Below the pieces are notes generated by a model that saw only the letters and a program-made list of their open reading frames with translations, had not been told where the DNA came from and searched no databases. Source: a virus. Taken from it: a stretch of 64,000 nt of DNA. This document shows positions 15,628-24,698 of the stretch, piece by piece. Positions within the stretch are counted from its first letter, which is position 1. Each line of letters opens with the position of its first letter. The position numbers and the translations under genes were made by a program. Location of the stretch: IMG/VR virus record IMGVR_UViG_3300021960_000046, positions 1-64,000 of that record; one strand, given 5' to 3'.

Positions 15628-16899
15628 TTATTCATTTAGACCATTGTACTTGACAGCTAAATTGAAAAATTGACCTAATTTATGCTCAACTCCAACCTTA
15701 TTTGACCTTACCGCCATACTCATAGTGCCTATCTTTTTGTTTTTATTGTACAAATGTATATCAAAATTCTGTTTTGAGGTCTGTGAAGCCTTTGCTTCCA
15801 CCTTGGTGACCTCTGATAATAAGACGCCTAGTCTGTTACTATCTTTGACCTCTTTGTGGTCATTACCATATGCTTTGACAATGGTAACAGGCACATCACT
15901 TTGTTTTAATATCTGACTTCTACAATAATTAATAAAGGTCTTAACATCTTTGGTCATAGTATAACCTAACTTGTTTCTAATAAGAGCCAAGTTTGCGTCA
16001 TAAAACTTTTCATACTTTTCAGGTTCATCTCTTTCAAACTTATCTAATACTTTATAAGTTTTACTTCGCCAAGCCGCTTCATCATAGTGTTTATCTAAAC
16101 CTGGTATTTTACTATAACTTGTTTTATACAAGTCTTCTCTCAGTCGTTTAATTTGGGTGCCGTTAGGTTCGAAATGATAATACACTTTATTAACATAAGT
16201 GTTTAACAAGGGCTCTTTTGTGGACTCACCACCTGCTTTTAAAGATACACCTAATATTGTACCATCTGAAAAGAATACTGCTATATCAGCTGGCGAGTTA
16301 GCAGGAACACCAGTTGGTTTTGCTCTGTAAGTCCAATAGACATTACTAATTGTTTTCTTTGCGTGTAATTTTTCTAAGTATCTTGTAATAGCAACTGCGT
16401 TTTGCATTTTCTCTTTGTACTTAGAGGACTCTGGCATTTGTTCTAAGAAATCTTTACCAGCCTTTGCGTCTGATTGATTAACATAACATTTTTGTGTTGC
16501 GTTATTTAATTTTAAAACTCTTTCATACAATCTTTGTGGATCTCTTTCTTTGATATTATTAAGAAAGGCCAAACAAGGTACGAGTTCTGTAATCGTGGAG
16601 TTTAAAGTGGTCTCTGTCATACCACCTGACATTGGTTTATATACCACTCTGACAACGGTAGTACCAATAGTTGTTTCTGTTATGTCTTCACTTGATAAAG
16701 AAGTTTTCTTTACAATAACAGGTAATTTTTTAGATTTGAAATGATTGCCTACATGTTTTCTTGCTGTAGCTCTATCAGCTGCTCTAGCAAAAAATACATC
16801 AACGGTCTTTGTTGATTTCTTTTCTTCGAAACTCAATATAGCCCCAGCCTTCTTAGCGGCCTGTTCTACTAATTGATATTGTGTTTTTGTAAGTAACAT
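15628..16899 (-). CDS. Possible PD-(D/E)xK-type nuclease-like protein, 423 aa
   Basis: No clear family. Residues about 200-235 read 'N-S-P-A-D-I-A-V-F-F-S-D-G-T-I-L-G-V-S-L-K-A-G', which resembles the core of restriction-endonuclease-like folds (Asp, two strands, then x-x-K), with Ser-Leu-Lys replacing Glu-x-Lys. An N-terminal basic module (1-60) and a C-terminal beta domain (about 370-423) flank it. It has its own promoter region containing both a sigma-70-like and a late element. The nuclease idea is tentative; the alternative is a virion protein of unknown role. Confidence 0.45.
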   Translation of the reverse strand: MLLTKTQYQLVEQAAKKAGAILSFEEKKSTKTVDVFFARAADRATARKHVGNHFKSKKLPVIVKKTSLSSEDITETTIGTTVVRVVYKPMSGGMTETTLNSTITELVPCLAFLNNIKERDPQRLYERVLKLNNATQKCYVNQSDAKAGKDFLEQMPESSKYKEKMQNAVAITRYLEKLHAKKTISNVYWTYRAKPTGVPANSPADIAVFFSDGTILGVSLKAGGESTKEPLLNTYVNKVYYHFEPNGTQIKRLREDLYKTSYSKIPGLDKHYDEAAWRSKTYKVLDKFERDEPEKYEKFYDANLALIRNKLGYTMTKDVKTFINYCRSQILKQSDVPVTIVKAYGNDHKEVKDSNRLGVLLSEVTKVEAKASQTSKQNFDIHLYNKNKKIGTMSMAVRSNKVGVEHKLGQFFNLAVKYNGLNE

Positions 16900-16915
16900 T
16901 TCTCTCTCCTATACA

Positions 16916-16945
16916 TATTTATAACATACCTAGGAGAGATGGCAA
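16916..16945 (-). promoter_or_regulatory. Overlapping early-like and late promoters of the 16899 gene
   Basis: TTGCCA (16940-16945), 16-bp spacer and TATAAA (16918-16923). The last bases extend into an exact late octamer TATAAATA (16916-16923). The ribosome site AGGAGAG follows. The gene could be read both early and late. Confidence 0.6.
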
Positions 16946-16951
16946 CAGCTT

Positions 16952-17215
16952 TTATATGTAGTTATAAAGAAAAGATGGAATACCACCGTTATTGACCCAT
17001 ACTTGATGTTTGTTTTGAAAAGAAGCAAGTCTCTCTGCGTCTTCTTCAAACTCATACTTAGCTACAATTTTATTAGTCGGTTCTTCCATTACTGCATGGT
17101 AAATGTTATTGCCTTCTTTTAAATCTACAACTTTATATTTCAAGTATTTTAGTCCTTCTGCTGGTCTTCTATCGCCTTTATGAAATTTTACTTTTTGTGT
17201 TTTTCTTTTTGGCAT
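16952..17215 (-). CDS. Small basic protein, 87 aa, unknown
   Basis: The product starts MPKRKTQKVKFHKGDRRPAEGLKY, strongly basic, followed by a small alpha/beta segment. It ends NNGGIPSFLYNYI. The basic head suggests nucleic-acid contact, but no motif is recognised. Its ATG touches the stop of the oxygenase gene downstream in the operon (one-base overlap), indicating coupled translation. Confidence 0.5.
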   Translation of the reverse strand: MPKRKTQKVKFHKGDRRPAEGLKYLKYKVVDLKEGNNIYHAVMEEPTNKIVAKYEFEEDAERLASFQNKHQVWVNNGGIPSFLYNYI

Positions 17216-17805
17216 TAAAAGTTATTTGTGAAGAAGTGTGTTATTGTGTATCTGCCCCAACCCACTTCGTTAGTCGGTGCCATTTGTATAGGTTTAACCT
17301 CATGTAAATACCATGACGGAAAGAATATCATTCTATTGTTTTTTAATCGAATAGTTGTATCAATGTCTGGTAAATATAGGTCACCACCTTCAAATTTTTT
17401 AGGTTCTCTAAACAACCATATTAATGCCGTAAACATACCATTATCATAATGTGGTTTGTAATGGTCTGAATTTTCATAATAAGATACTATTGTTGCATTT
17501 GTATTAGTGTCTTTAAAATTTCTAGCGTTAGGTATTTCTTTCTCTATTTTATCTGAGAATTCTTTACAATGAATTTTATCTATGTGATTTAGAATAGGTG
17601 AGATTAATCTACCTCTAGGTAAATATATTTCATTTAAAAATACTCTACCATTTTCCGCTAGTGTCTGACCACCAATTTTAGCTGTAGTTGGTTCTTCACT
17701 TGCTTTTACAAACACACCTGGATTTGTATAGAGGTCTAATTCTTTCCACACCTTTTGTAAGGTGAATTCATCATACCAATTATCTTCTAAATGAAACTCG
17801 TACAT
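17215..17805 (-). CDS. 2OG-Fe(II) oxygenase-like protein (prolyl-hydroxylase type)
   Basis: The ATG at 17803-17805 overlaps the neighbour's TGA (ATGA); a TTG 12 nt further upstream is less likely. The double-stranded beta-helix signature is visible: H-Y-D in 'DHYKPHYDNG', a distal His in 'PSWYLHEV', and Arg in 'VGWGRYT' to bind 2-oxoglutarate. Such enzymes hydroxylate proteins, nucleic acids or small molecules with O2 and 2OG. Adjacent to a second oxygenase; the target is unknown. Confidence 0.7.
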   Translation of the reverse strand: MYEFHLEDNWYDEFTLQKVWKELDLYTNPGVFVKASEEPTTAKIGGQTLAENGRVFLNEIYLPRGRLISPILNHIDKIHCKEFSDKIEKEIPNARNFKDTNTNATIVSYYENSDHYKPHYDNGMFTALIWLFREPKKFEGGDLYLPDIDTTIRLKNNRMIFFPSWYLHEVKPIQMAPTNEVGWGRYTITHFFTNNF

Positions 17806-18356
17806 CACCAAATCCAACTTATAAATGAATATCTTACACCTTTAGTAATTGGCATTACTTCGTGTGGATACATAAAGTTTGAAGGAAATACTAACAAATC
17901 TCCTTTTTGTAAATCTATTTTCTCCGAATTAATAATAAATTCGCCACCTTCAAAATCATCATTCAATAAACCTAATACACTTAGTATTGGTACACCAGAA
18001 TTCTCATGTTTAAATACAGAATGTATATGGTCACAATGTACCGCCATCTTTGTATTAACATCATACTTATTAAATCTTACATAAGAATAATTGTTATGAC
18101 TTGTAAACCAAGGTGTACTTAATCCTTGTATATATTGATGTGCTATTTTATCTACAATGTCATTTAATAATGGTCGTGTAGATGTTTCATGCCAAGCAAT
18201 GGATAACTCATTATCATTTGAATAAGTTTCATTTGTGGTTGGATTATAAAATGTATGTTTAGTAAACTCTTTATCTTCTAATTCTTTTATTGTATCTCTA
18301 CAAACTTTATCTGATACTCTATTATATTTTCTAACCCAATGGTTCAAGTTAATCAT
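17805..18356 (-). CDS. 2OG-Fe(II) oxygenase-like protein
   Basis: The 183-aa protein shows the Fe(II) triad: H-C-D in 'TKMAVHCDHIHS', the distal His in 'NFMYPHEV', and an Arg in 'KGVRYSFISW'. A 'DFEGGEF' turn and 'GDLLVFPS' are typical of the P4H-like branch. It is clearly related in layout to the neighbouring oxygenase, although the two are not close copies. It overlaps the replicative helicase gene by 4 nt, so it is expressed with replication genes. Confidence 0.7.
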   Translation of the reverse strand: MINLNHWVRKYNRVSDKVCRDTIKELEDKEFTKHTFYNPTTNETYSNDNELSIAWHETSTRPLLNDIVDKIAHQYIQGLSTPWFTSHNNYSYVRFNKYDVNTKMAVHCDHIHSVFKHENSGVPILSVLGLLNDDFEGGEFIINSEKIDLQKGDLLVFPSNFMYPHEVMPITKGVRYSFISWIW

Positions 18357-19711
18357 AATTTGAAATCACTAAACTTGTCGTATGCGTCCTCTTTATTTGT
18401 TTGACCACTATCTACAATGTTTTGTGCTGATTGTTCTACATCATACAATTTCATTTTACTTCTATCAACACCTACAATAAATGCTCTGTTCATACTAGGG
18501 TCATTATATCTGTTCTTCAATTGCTTGACTTTCATTTGACCTAGTTTTTCTAACTCTTCGTTAGACATTAAAGCAAACATAAAATCAGCAGTAGCAGGTA
18601 GACCAAAACTTTCTGAGGTATCTTCTAGTCCAATATCTGTACTGACAAAACCAGTTCTAGTAGTTTGTGTTGCACTAAAGATAGGTACATTATGTTCTAC
18701 AGCAAGACCACGCAATTCTTCAGCAATAGCCTTGATGTAGAAATAGGAGCTAATGTTACCACCTTTAAATCTACTTGAAGCACATATGTTAAGATAGTCG
18801 ATAAAGATAACATCTGGCTTAAATGATTTCTTTAATGCAAGTTCATTAATCAAAGATTTAAAATGGCCACTATGAGCAGAAGCGGTTGGGTATTCTTTGA
18901 TAATTAGTTTGCCGGCAGTTTTACTTTGTATCTTAGATACTTTATTATCATATAATTGTTTAGGCATATTATGTAAATCATCCATAGAAACATCAAATAG
19001 ATTTGCGTCAATTCTTTCAGCAATTCTTTCTTCAGCCATTTCTAATGTGATATACAATACATTTAAACCTTGTGTCAAATAACTTGAAGCGACATGACAC
19101 ATAAACAAAGATTTACCAACACCTGTACCTGCAAGAGCAATGTTTAATGTCTTACTTGGTACACCGCCTTTGGTAATCTTATTAAAGAATGATAAATCAA
19201 ATTGATATCTTTTCTCTTTTGTATGATAGAATTTAAATCTCTCTTCAGCGTCTTCGATATAATCATGGCCAACAGACTTGTCAAATGAAACAGCTAATGC
19301 CTCTGATAATATGTGGGGTATTGCCTCTGCTGTTCTAGCTTTGTCTTTGTTGTCTAAGATTTTAATACCGTCTATAACTGCATTGTGTACAGCACGGTCT
19401 TTACAAAACTTTTCTGTAGTATCTAACAACCATTGTTGTTCTTGTTTCTCATCTGATAAACTAGCAACTAATAGTTTGAGTTCTTTGTGTTCTTCTTCAT
19501 TGATATCTTTTCTATTATTAATCTCAATGAGGATTGTTTCTCTTGTAGGGCAATTCTTATACTTGTCAACAAACTTATACACTTCTTCAAATAAGAATTT
19601 CTCAATTCTGTTTGAAAAATAATCTTCTTTAAGAAAAGGTAATACTTTTCTGGTGTATTCTTCGTTGAAGAAGAGATTACTTAATATCGTTTGTTCAATT
19701 CTATTATTCAA
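18353..19711 (-). CDS. 41: Replicative DNA helicase, T4 gp41-like
   Basis: The 452-aa protein has a DnaB-family RecA core: Walker A 'LAGTGVGKS', 'LYITLEMAEERIAERIDAN', Walker B 'DVIFIDYLNI', and 'SATQTTR'. The N-terminus (ILSNLFFNEEYTRKVLPFLKEDYF) matches the T4 gp41 layout. It unwinds the lagging-strand template as a hexamer with the primase. The only in-frame start is TTG at 19709-19711, overlapping the upstream stop by 8 nt, with GGGG seven bases upstream. Confidence 0.9.
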   Translation of the reverse strand: MNNRIEQTILSNLFFNEEYTRKVLPFLKEDYFSNRIEKFLFEEVYKFVDKYKNCPTRETILIEINNRKDINEEEHKELKLLVASLSDEKQEQQWLLDTTEKFCKDRAVHNAVIDGIKILDNKDKARTAEAIPHILSEALAVSFDKSVGHDYIEDAEERFKFYHTKEKRYQFDLSFFNKITKGGVPSKTLNIALAGTGVGKSLFMCHVASSYLTQGLNVLYITLEMAEERIAERIDANLFDVSMDDLHNMPKQLYDNKVSKIQSKTAGKLIIKEYPTASAHSGHFKSLINELALKKSFKPDVIFIDYLNICASSRFKGGNISSYFYIKAIAEELRGLAVEHNVPIFSATQTTRTGFVSTDIGLEDTSESFGLPATADFMFALMSNEELEKLGQMKVKQLKNRYNDPSMNRAFIVGVDRSKMKLYDVEQSAQNIVDSGQTNKEDAYDKFSDFKL

Positions 19712-20051
19712 TTATAGCCCCATTGTTTAGTTGTTCATCTAGTAATTCTACCAGAATATCTCCAATATAATCTATAAACGCCTGATTGTCAAGCAAATCC
19801 TTATCATGTGGATTCTTAACAATAGTGTAATCAAAAATCAGAGGCAATGTACCATCTGGCTTTTCATCTTTACCGACACCAACATTACCGTATTTGAAAA
19901 TAACATCTTTGTATTCTCCTTCGGTAAGTTTGATACAGGTATGGTCTTCGCCCTCTTTTTGAGCAAAGACATATCGTCTATTCTTCTGTTGGTTCTTCTC
20001 TTGCTGGTTCTTCTTCTGATCCGTAGGAGAATTTTCTTTTTGTGTACTCAT
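19704..20051 (-). CDS. Conserved small protein coupled to UvsX, 115 aa
   Basis: The ATG at 20049-20051 lies 74 nt inside the 3' end of uvsX in another frame. The first 25 residues are a Gln/Asn/Lys-rich tail encoded by the overlap. The folded part begins at '[25 protein letters not shown]', followed by a [19 protein letters not shown] helix region and an acidic end. Similar small proteins lie between uvsX and the helicase gene in marine T4-like phages. Function unknown. Confidence 0.55.
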   Translation of the reverse strand: MSTQKENSPTDQKKNQQEKNQQKNRRYVFAQKEGEDHTCIKLTEGEYKDVIFKYGNVGVGKDEKPDGTLPLIFDYTIVKNPHDKDLLDNQAFIDYIGDILVELLDEQLNNGAIIE

Positions 20052-21027
20052 CAATCTTATCTAATACCTCTTTTGTAAAATATTTTTCAGGCTCGTCATT
20101 GATAGTTTTACCAAAAACTTTTGTGCCATCTGGCATTTCAAATCTTGTAGATACTTTCTTAAAGATACCAGCTTCTTCGCCTAGTTCTAAAAGACCATAG
20201 TATCTGTCAAGGCCTTCTTTATAAGTTAGTCTCACATCAATTTGTGCATTTTCTTTTGTCAATCTACTCTTATAATTTTTACAATGAATGATATTACCGA
20301 CTACCTCTGTACCATCTTTTTCTTTTCTCTTACCTAGGTAAACGATTGATGAAGCGGCGTATTTCAAACCTGAACCACCACCCATTTCTTTTTGAGGGAA
20401 CATTGAACCAATGACATCATAGGTATGATTGGTCATAATCATAGGAATACCTGCTTGTCCTAGTTTCAATGTCAAAACTCTAAATGCTGATTTAACAATC
20501 TGACTTCTTGTCATATCTCTTGTTTCTTTACCAGCGGCTGTATCTTCCATTTCTTTTGTGGTCGATAACATACCTAAACTATCTAATACAAACATCATAG
20601 GCTTACGAGACTTTTCATCTTGCTCTAAGTATTTGTCTAAGATTTTAATTGCTTGTGTTCTAAATTCTTGTACGGTTGCTACAGGCATAACAACTAATCT
20701 TGTACTATCTACACCACGGTTTTCTACCATAGATTTAGATACTGCACTTTCACTTTCAAAGTAAATGACACCTGCTTCTTTATTTTGGTCTAAGAAATTC
20801 TTAACAATACCCAATGCAAAGAATGTCTTTCCTGTCGCAGCCTCACCAGCAATTGCCGTAATTCTACTATCAGGTAGTCCGCCATAAATTGAACCACTTA
20901 ACAGAGCATTAAATGAATATGAACCTGTGTCGATAAAATTATCTACATCACCACCGGTACCATCACTTGCTAGTGTGGCATATTCATTGCCTGTTTCTTT
21001 AATTATTGATTTTAAAAAATCGTTCAT
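19978..21027 (-). CDS. uvsX: RecA-like recombinase UvsX
   Basis: The 349-aa protein has a RecA core: Walker A '[13 protein letters not shown]', Walker B '[11 protein letters not shown]', and '[10 protein letters not shown]', with the catalytic Glu in '[10 protein letters not shown]'. It forms the strand-exchange filament on ssDNA with UvsY (also present at 50302). The C-terminus is acidic ([14 protein letters not shown]) and overlaps the next gene. A strong promoter (TTGACA, 17 bp, TATAGT) lies 53 nt upstream of the start. Confidence 0.92.
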   Translation of the reverse strand: MNDFLKSIIKETGNEYATLASDGTGGDVDNFIDTGSYSFNALLSGSIYGGLPDSRITAIAGEAATGKTFFALGIVKNFLDQNKEAGVIYFESESAVSKSMVENRGVDSTRLVVMPVATVQEFRTQAIKILDKYLEQDEKSRKPMMFVLDSLGMLSTTKEMEDTAAGKETRDMTRSQIVKSAFRVLTLKLGQAGIPMIMTNHTYDVIGSMFPQKEMGGGSGLKYAASSIVYLGKRKEKDGTEVVGNIIHCKNYKSRLTKENAQIDVRLTYKEGLDRYYGLLELGEEAGIFKKVSTRFEMPDGTKVFGKTINDEPEKYFTKEVLDKIDEYTKRKFSYGSEEEPAREEPTEE

Positions 21028-21079
21028 ACTCTTTTTGCTCCTTTTCAGTATAACTTATAGTATACCATTTTATACCCAT

Positions 21080-21108
21080 ACTATAACATAGTTGTTTAAT
21101 TTTGTCAA
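21080..21108 (-). promoter_or_regulatory. Sigma-70-like promoter of uvsX
   Basis: TTGACA (21103-21108), 17-bp spacer, TATAGT (21080-21085). The -35 hexamer lies in one arm of the inverted repeat at 21100-21125. Confidence 0.85.
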
Positions 21109-21125
21109 GCTCCTGAGGGACAAAA
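21100..21125 (-). terminator. Inverted repeat between the halogenase-like gene and uvsX
   Basis: TTTTGTC (21100-21106) pairs with GACAAAA (21119-21125). The hairpin could end transcripts of 21153-23515, but it also contains the -35 box of the uvsX promoter, so it may be an operator-like site. No long T-tail is seen on the minus strand. Confidence 0.4.
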
Positions 21126-21152
21126 TTGTGTGTCATATAATTGTTATATCCC

Positions 21153-22772
21153 TTATATATTGTTATCATCATATCTTGGATAAGTTAATGTAAAACCTCG
21201 TTTAGCCCATATCTCTACCTGTCCTGGTATATAATCCTCATACTTAATGGACAAATAATCACCATTTAATCTATGCAACTCCTGAATGTATCTCTTATGT
21301 GGAATATAACCAACAATGGTATCTGTTTGGTGTGCTCTCCACTTCAGGTGTCTTTCCCATAAAACATCATAAAATCCTATTTTATTTACTTTGTTAATAT
21401 TATCCCAATATGATTTCATAACTTCTGGTTTTAAAAATCCGTGTGCATAACCTATTAGATTAAAGTTGTCATCTTTAAACAAAGCATAATGATTACAATA
21501 TTTTTCAATATCCATTTCATCTAATGGTCTTTCTTTCCATATATCAATATAATCTAACAAAGTATCCGGTCTTGGAAGTTCAGAACATTTTTGCCAGAAT
21601 GGTGTATCTTTTCTATCTGACATGTAATGTAATGCTACAAAATCTCTGGTGTTTACCATGACCTCATCAACTAAATTATTGTAAGTATCTATTTCTCGTT
21701 GAGATGGTTTCTTTGTCAATCTATGCATTAACATAAATGATTGTTGAATTGATGTGCCAATAGAAGTAGCTTCTAAAGGTTCTAAGAAATTGGCAGATAG
21801 TCCTACTGCAATACAATTTTTAATCCAAACTTTATCTAGTTTACCAGGATCAAATTTAATATGTTTTGCTACTTCTGGTTCTTTGCCGTATTTTTTTGTA
21901 ATCTCTTCCACAGCCTGGTCTTTGTTAATGAAATCTGTATCGTAAATGTATCCGTTACCAGTTCTACCATAAGTTGGTATTTGCCAAGTCCAACCTGCGT
22001 CTAAAGCCCACGCTCTAGTTTGCAATGGATATTCATCTAAGTCCTCTGTAGGAAAAGCAATTGCTTCTTTTAATGGTAAGTATTTACCATAAGATTGCCA
22101 TTCAGCACCTAGTTCACCAATCAATAGTCTTCTAAAACCTGTACAATCAATATAGTAATCAGCTTCATAGGTCTTACCTGTTTTACATTTTAATTGTTTA
22201 ATGCCATTATCATCTACTATTACTTGTTCAACTTCTTCATCATGTAAAGTAATATCTCGTTGTTTCTCATTACACACTCTGGTTAACCAATTGTTAAGTT
22301 CAAATGTATTGAAATGATATTGTACAAATCCACCCATAACTTGTCGTTTACCATCTGGACCTAACCAATCACCTAGTTTGTTAGACCATAACTCTTCGGG
22401 TACAAGTTGTTTAGGACTTAAACCCTCTGCCATCATTTTTGCATAAGGTAAAGATGTCAGCCCCATTTTAGTAGTAAAATCACCACTAACGGAATGTATA
22501 TAATCACCTGTGGTCATCCAATCTTTAAAATGAATACCTGTTTTAATTGTACCTTTAGTTTGTAAGACACTATCTATTTCCGTTTTACCTATGTAACTAA
22601 TAAAATCGTGCCAATGTTCAGTTGAACCTTCACCAACACCAATAATTGGAATATTTTTAGGCACTAATACATCTACTTGTGCTTCTAATCTTCTTTGTAA
22701 TATAAGAGCAGTTACCAATCCAGCAGTACCGCCACCTACCACACATATTTTCATTTTTTGTGGAATGGACAT
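21153..22772 (-). CDS. FAD-dependent tryptophan-halogenase-like protein
   Basis: The 539-aa protein has the N-terminal FAD-binding 'CVVGGGTAGLVTALIL' (G-x-G-x-x-G), 'GVGEGSTEHW', and the G-W-x-W-x-I-P signature ('DAGWTWQIP', about residue 275), which marks flavin-dependent halogenases of the PrnA/RebH type. The start at 22772 has a GGAGA site six bases upstream; the later ATG at 22754 lacks one. These enzymes chlorinate or brominate indoles using FADH2. Homologs are known in marine T4-like phages, but the substrate is unknown. It overlaps the next gene upstream by 22 nt. Confidence 0.75.
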   Translation of the reverse strand: MSIPQKMKICVVGGGTAGLVTALILQRRLEAQVDVLVPKNIPIIGVGEGSTEHWHDFISYIGKTEIDSVLQTKGTIKTGIHFKDWMTTGDYIHSVSGDFTTKMGLTSLPYAKMMAEGLSPKQLVPEELWSNKLGDWLGPDGKRQVMGGFVQYHFNTFELNNWLTRVCNEKQRDITLHDEEVEQVIVDDNGIKQLKCKTGKTYEADYYIDCTGFRRLLIGELGAEWQSYGKYLPLKEAIAFPTEDLDEYPLQTRAWALDAGWTWQIPTYGRTGNGYIYDTDFINKDQAVEEITKKYGKEPEVAKHIKFDPGKLDKVWIKNCIAVGLSANFLEPLEATSIGTSIQQSFMLMHRLTKKPSQREIDTYNNLVDEVMVNTRDFVALHYMSDRKDTPFWQKCSELPRPDTLLDYIDIWKERPLDEMDIEKYCNHYALFKDDNFNLIGYAHGFLKPEVMKSYWDNINKVNKIGFYDVLWERHLKWRAHQTDTIVGYIPHKRYIQELHRLNGDYLSIKYEDYIPGQVEIWAKRGFTLTYPRYDDNNI

Positions 22773-23515
22773 TTATATTCTCCGTCTTTTCTCATTTGCT
22801 TTTGTTTTTCTTTGTACCCACCATTTAGACCATTAAACTTTGTAAAAATATTTAAAGCACTAGTCTTTCTTTCTTTTTCAAATTCAGGTGTTTCATCAAT
22901 ACATTCAAATTCAAATTCGTTTCTTTGAAAAGGTATGTACATACACAATGGTGTACCTCTTTTAATCTCTATTGTGCCTTCTTTTTTAACCATGACTTGT
23001 TGATTAATTTCGTAGTGAAAATCTGTGTCTATAATGCCAGGTAATACTTCAAAGTCTTCATTGAATTCATAGAACATTGGCATTTGTAACATAGAAACTC
23101 CTGGTGGAGTTTTTACAAACCAAGGACATTCTGTTTTCCAACAGAATTTATATGTATCTCTTTGATTGGCAGGTAAGTGGTCAATGAATTGATTGTCACC
23201 ATGAAATCTCCAAGGCAACTTATCGTTTGGTGTTTCCCAATTATAAACAACTTCACCGTCATTCAAAGTTTTAATAGTTAATCTACTATCACACCACATT
23301 TTCATTACATAACCAATTCTATGAAAATCTGGAAAAGAAGGACAATTCTTAACGGTTGGTAATTTTTCTTCTCCGTCCATGGTAAATCTAGGAGTTTTTG
23401 CAAACCATGACGGAATATATTTTGTTGCAACTTCTATAGGTTGAATATCGGCCAAACCTGGAACGGATGACCAGAAAGTTATTTTAGGTTGTTTCTTTTT
23501 AAAAAAGTTTATCAT
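22751..23515 (-). CDS. Conserved phage protein paired with the halogenase-like gene, 254 aa
   Basis: The protein (MINFFKKKQPKITFWSSVPGL...) has many Trp, Phe and Pro residues, a 'RGTPLCMYIPFQR' block near residue 195, and a basic end with Cys-Pro-Phe-His (YKCPFHKK). I do not recognise an enzymatic motif. Its strict coupling to the halogenase-like flavoprotein (22-nt overlap) suggests that it supplies or modifies the substrate; this is inference. Confidence 0.55.
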   Translation of the reverse strand: MINFFKKKQPKITFWSSVPGLADIQPIEVATKYIPSWFAKTPRFTMDGEEKLPTVKNCPSFPDFHRIGYVMKMWCDSRLTIKTLNDGEVVYNWETPNDKLPWRFHGDNQFIDHLPANQRDTYKFCWKTECPWFVKTPPGVSMLQMPMFYEFNEDFEVLPGIIDTDFHYEINQQVMVKKEGTIEIKRGTPLCMYIPFQRNEFEFECIDETPEFEKERKTSALNIFTKFNGLNGGYKEKQKQMRKDGEYKCPFHKK

Positions 23516-23522
23516 TAATTAC

Positions 23523-24629
23523 TCATCTTATAATATCAATATTACTATCTTTAGTCCATATCTCTAAATCATTTCGAATACGACCTTCTTCTTTTAACTT
23601 GTTATATCTTTTTGTGGCTAGTTTTCTCCACCATGAAACAATGTTATCTACATTGTATTTATCATAGTTTTCAGCCTTCTTTATTTCATCTGTTTTACCA
23701 TTTACTATATCAACAAAGTTTTCAATACCATAATTTGAAACATAATATCTTTTTTGTTCTGTTAAGTTCTTTGCGTTTGCAATAGTCACATCAAAGTTTT
23801 TACGGTCATCACCATCTAGTGCTTTCTTTACTAGACCAATAATACCTGTAGTCATTTTAAGTTTACGACTTGACGCACCTTCTTTTACAAGTTGTCCTTT
23901 GCCAATAATATCCTCAACATAGTCTACCATATCTAAGTAAGGTTTACCATGCAACATAGGAATAAAATCTGACATTGTATTGCCTTTGTATCTTAGAAAC
24001 GGTTTCATACCGTCATACATTGAGGCACCTTTTGTATTACCATAGAGTGATGTAGTTTCAAACATTACCAAGTTCATATCATATTTTTTGTTTAATCGTT
24101 CTCTAACAAAGTGTGAACAACATACCCCAGCAAGAAGTTTACCACCGAGGTAATTATAACCAAAGGGCTGGCAAGGAACAATAACAAAACCCATAATTGC
24201 TGTCTTATTGAAAGTTGTGAGGTTTGGTACACTTCCCAATAAATCATTTCTTGGTTTACAATTAATAACTGGACTCCCAAAACGCATAAAGCCCACAAAC
24301 TTATTAGTATTATTTTCTTTAACTGCAAGTTTCAATGCCTTTCCTGGAATACTGACCATATTACTATGACTTGAAATCATATTAATACAGGTGTCCCATG
24401 TGTAGTTATCTAATTCAACAACTTCTAAATCCATGTCCTCTGGTGACATAGTAAAGTCACTAAACATCTCGGAATCTAAACCCATACCAGGCAAAGATGT
24501 AGGCAGACTATCAATCTGTGCCATCTTTTGGTCACGCATGTACTGGTCTATTCTTTCAAACTGACCAAAATAGTCGTTGAAGATAGCTGCGACATGTTGT
24601 GCTTGTTCTTTACTTAGGGTCTTCGCCAT
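23523..24629 (-). CDS. DruA/DUF4338-like protein A, 368 aa
   Basis: The central block reads 'FVGFMRFGSPVINCKPRND', 'MGFVIVPCQPFGYNYLGGKL' and 'ETTSLYGNTKGAS'. The same blocks in the same order occur in the 434-aa protein at 40114-41418, so the two are paralogs. The layout (strand, P-x-Q-P-x-G-Y-N, G-G-K-L-L-A-x-x-C) recalls DUF4338 proteins, a family that includes DruA of Druantia anti-phage systems; I could not test this. It has a sigma-70-like promoter (24668-24696). Function unknown. Confidence 0.5.
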   Translation of the reverse strand: MAKTLSKEQAQHVAAIFNDYFGQFERIDQYMRDQKMAQIDSLPTSLPGMGLDSEMFSDFTMSPEDMDLEVVELDNYTWDTCINMISSHSNMVSIPGKALKLAVKENNTNKFVGFMRFGSPVINCKPRNDLLGSVPNLTTFNKTAIMGFVIVPCQPFGYNYLGGKLLAGVCCSHFVRERLNKKYDMNLVMFETTSLYGNTKGASMYDGMKPFLRYKGNTMSDFIPMLHGKPYLDMVDYVEDIIGKGQLVKEGASSRKLKMTTGIIGLVKKALDGDDRKNFDVTIANAKNLTEQKRYYVSNYGIENFVDIVNGKTDEIKKAENYDKYNVDNIVSWWRKLATKRYNKLKEEGRIRNDLEIWTKDSNIDIIR

Positions 24630-24667
24630 TCCACATCCATAATAATAAAACTGGTATCAATAATATA

Positions 24668-24696
24668 ACTATACTACAAAATATACTAAATGTCAA
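24668..24696 (-). promoter_or_regulatory. Sigma-70-like promoter upstream of the 24629 gene
   Basis: TTGACA (24691-24696), 17-bp spacer, TATAGT (24668-24673), directly after the DNA polymerase stop codon. Confidence 0.85.
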
Positions 24697-24698
24697 GC

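Noticed and set aside
24092-24328. 78-aa minus-strand ORF inside the DUF4338-like gene A
   Set aside because: Entirely nested in another frame of a convincing gene; hydrophobic composition without a ribosome site.
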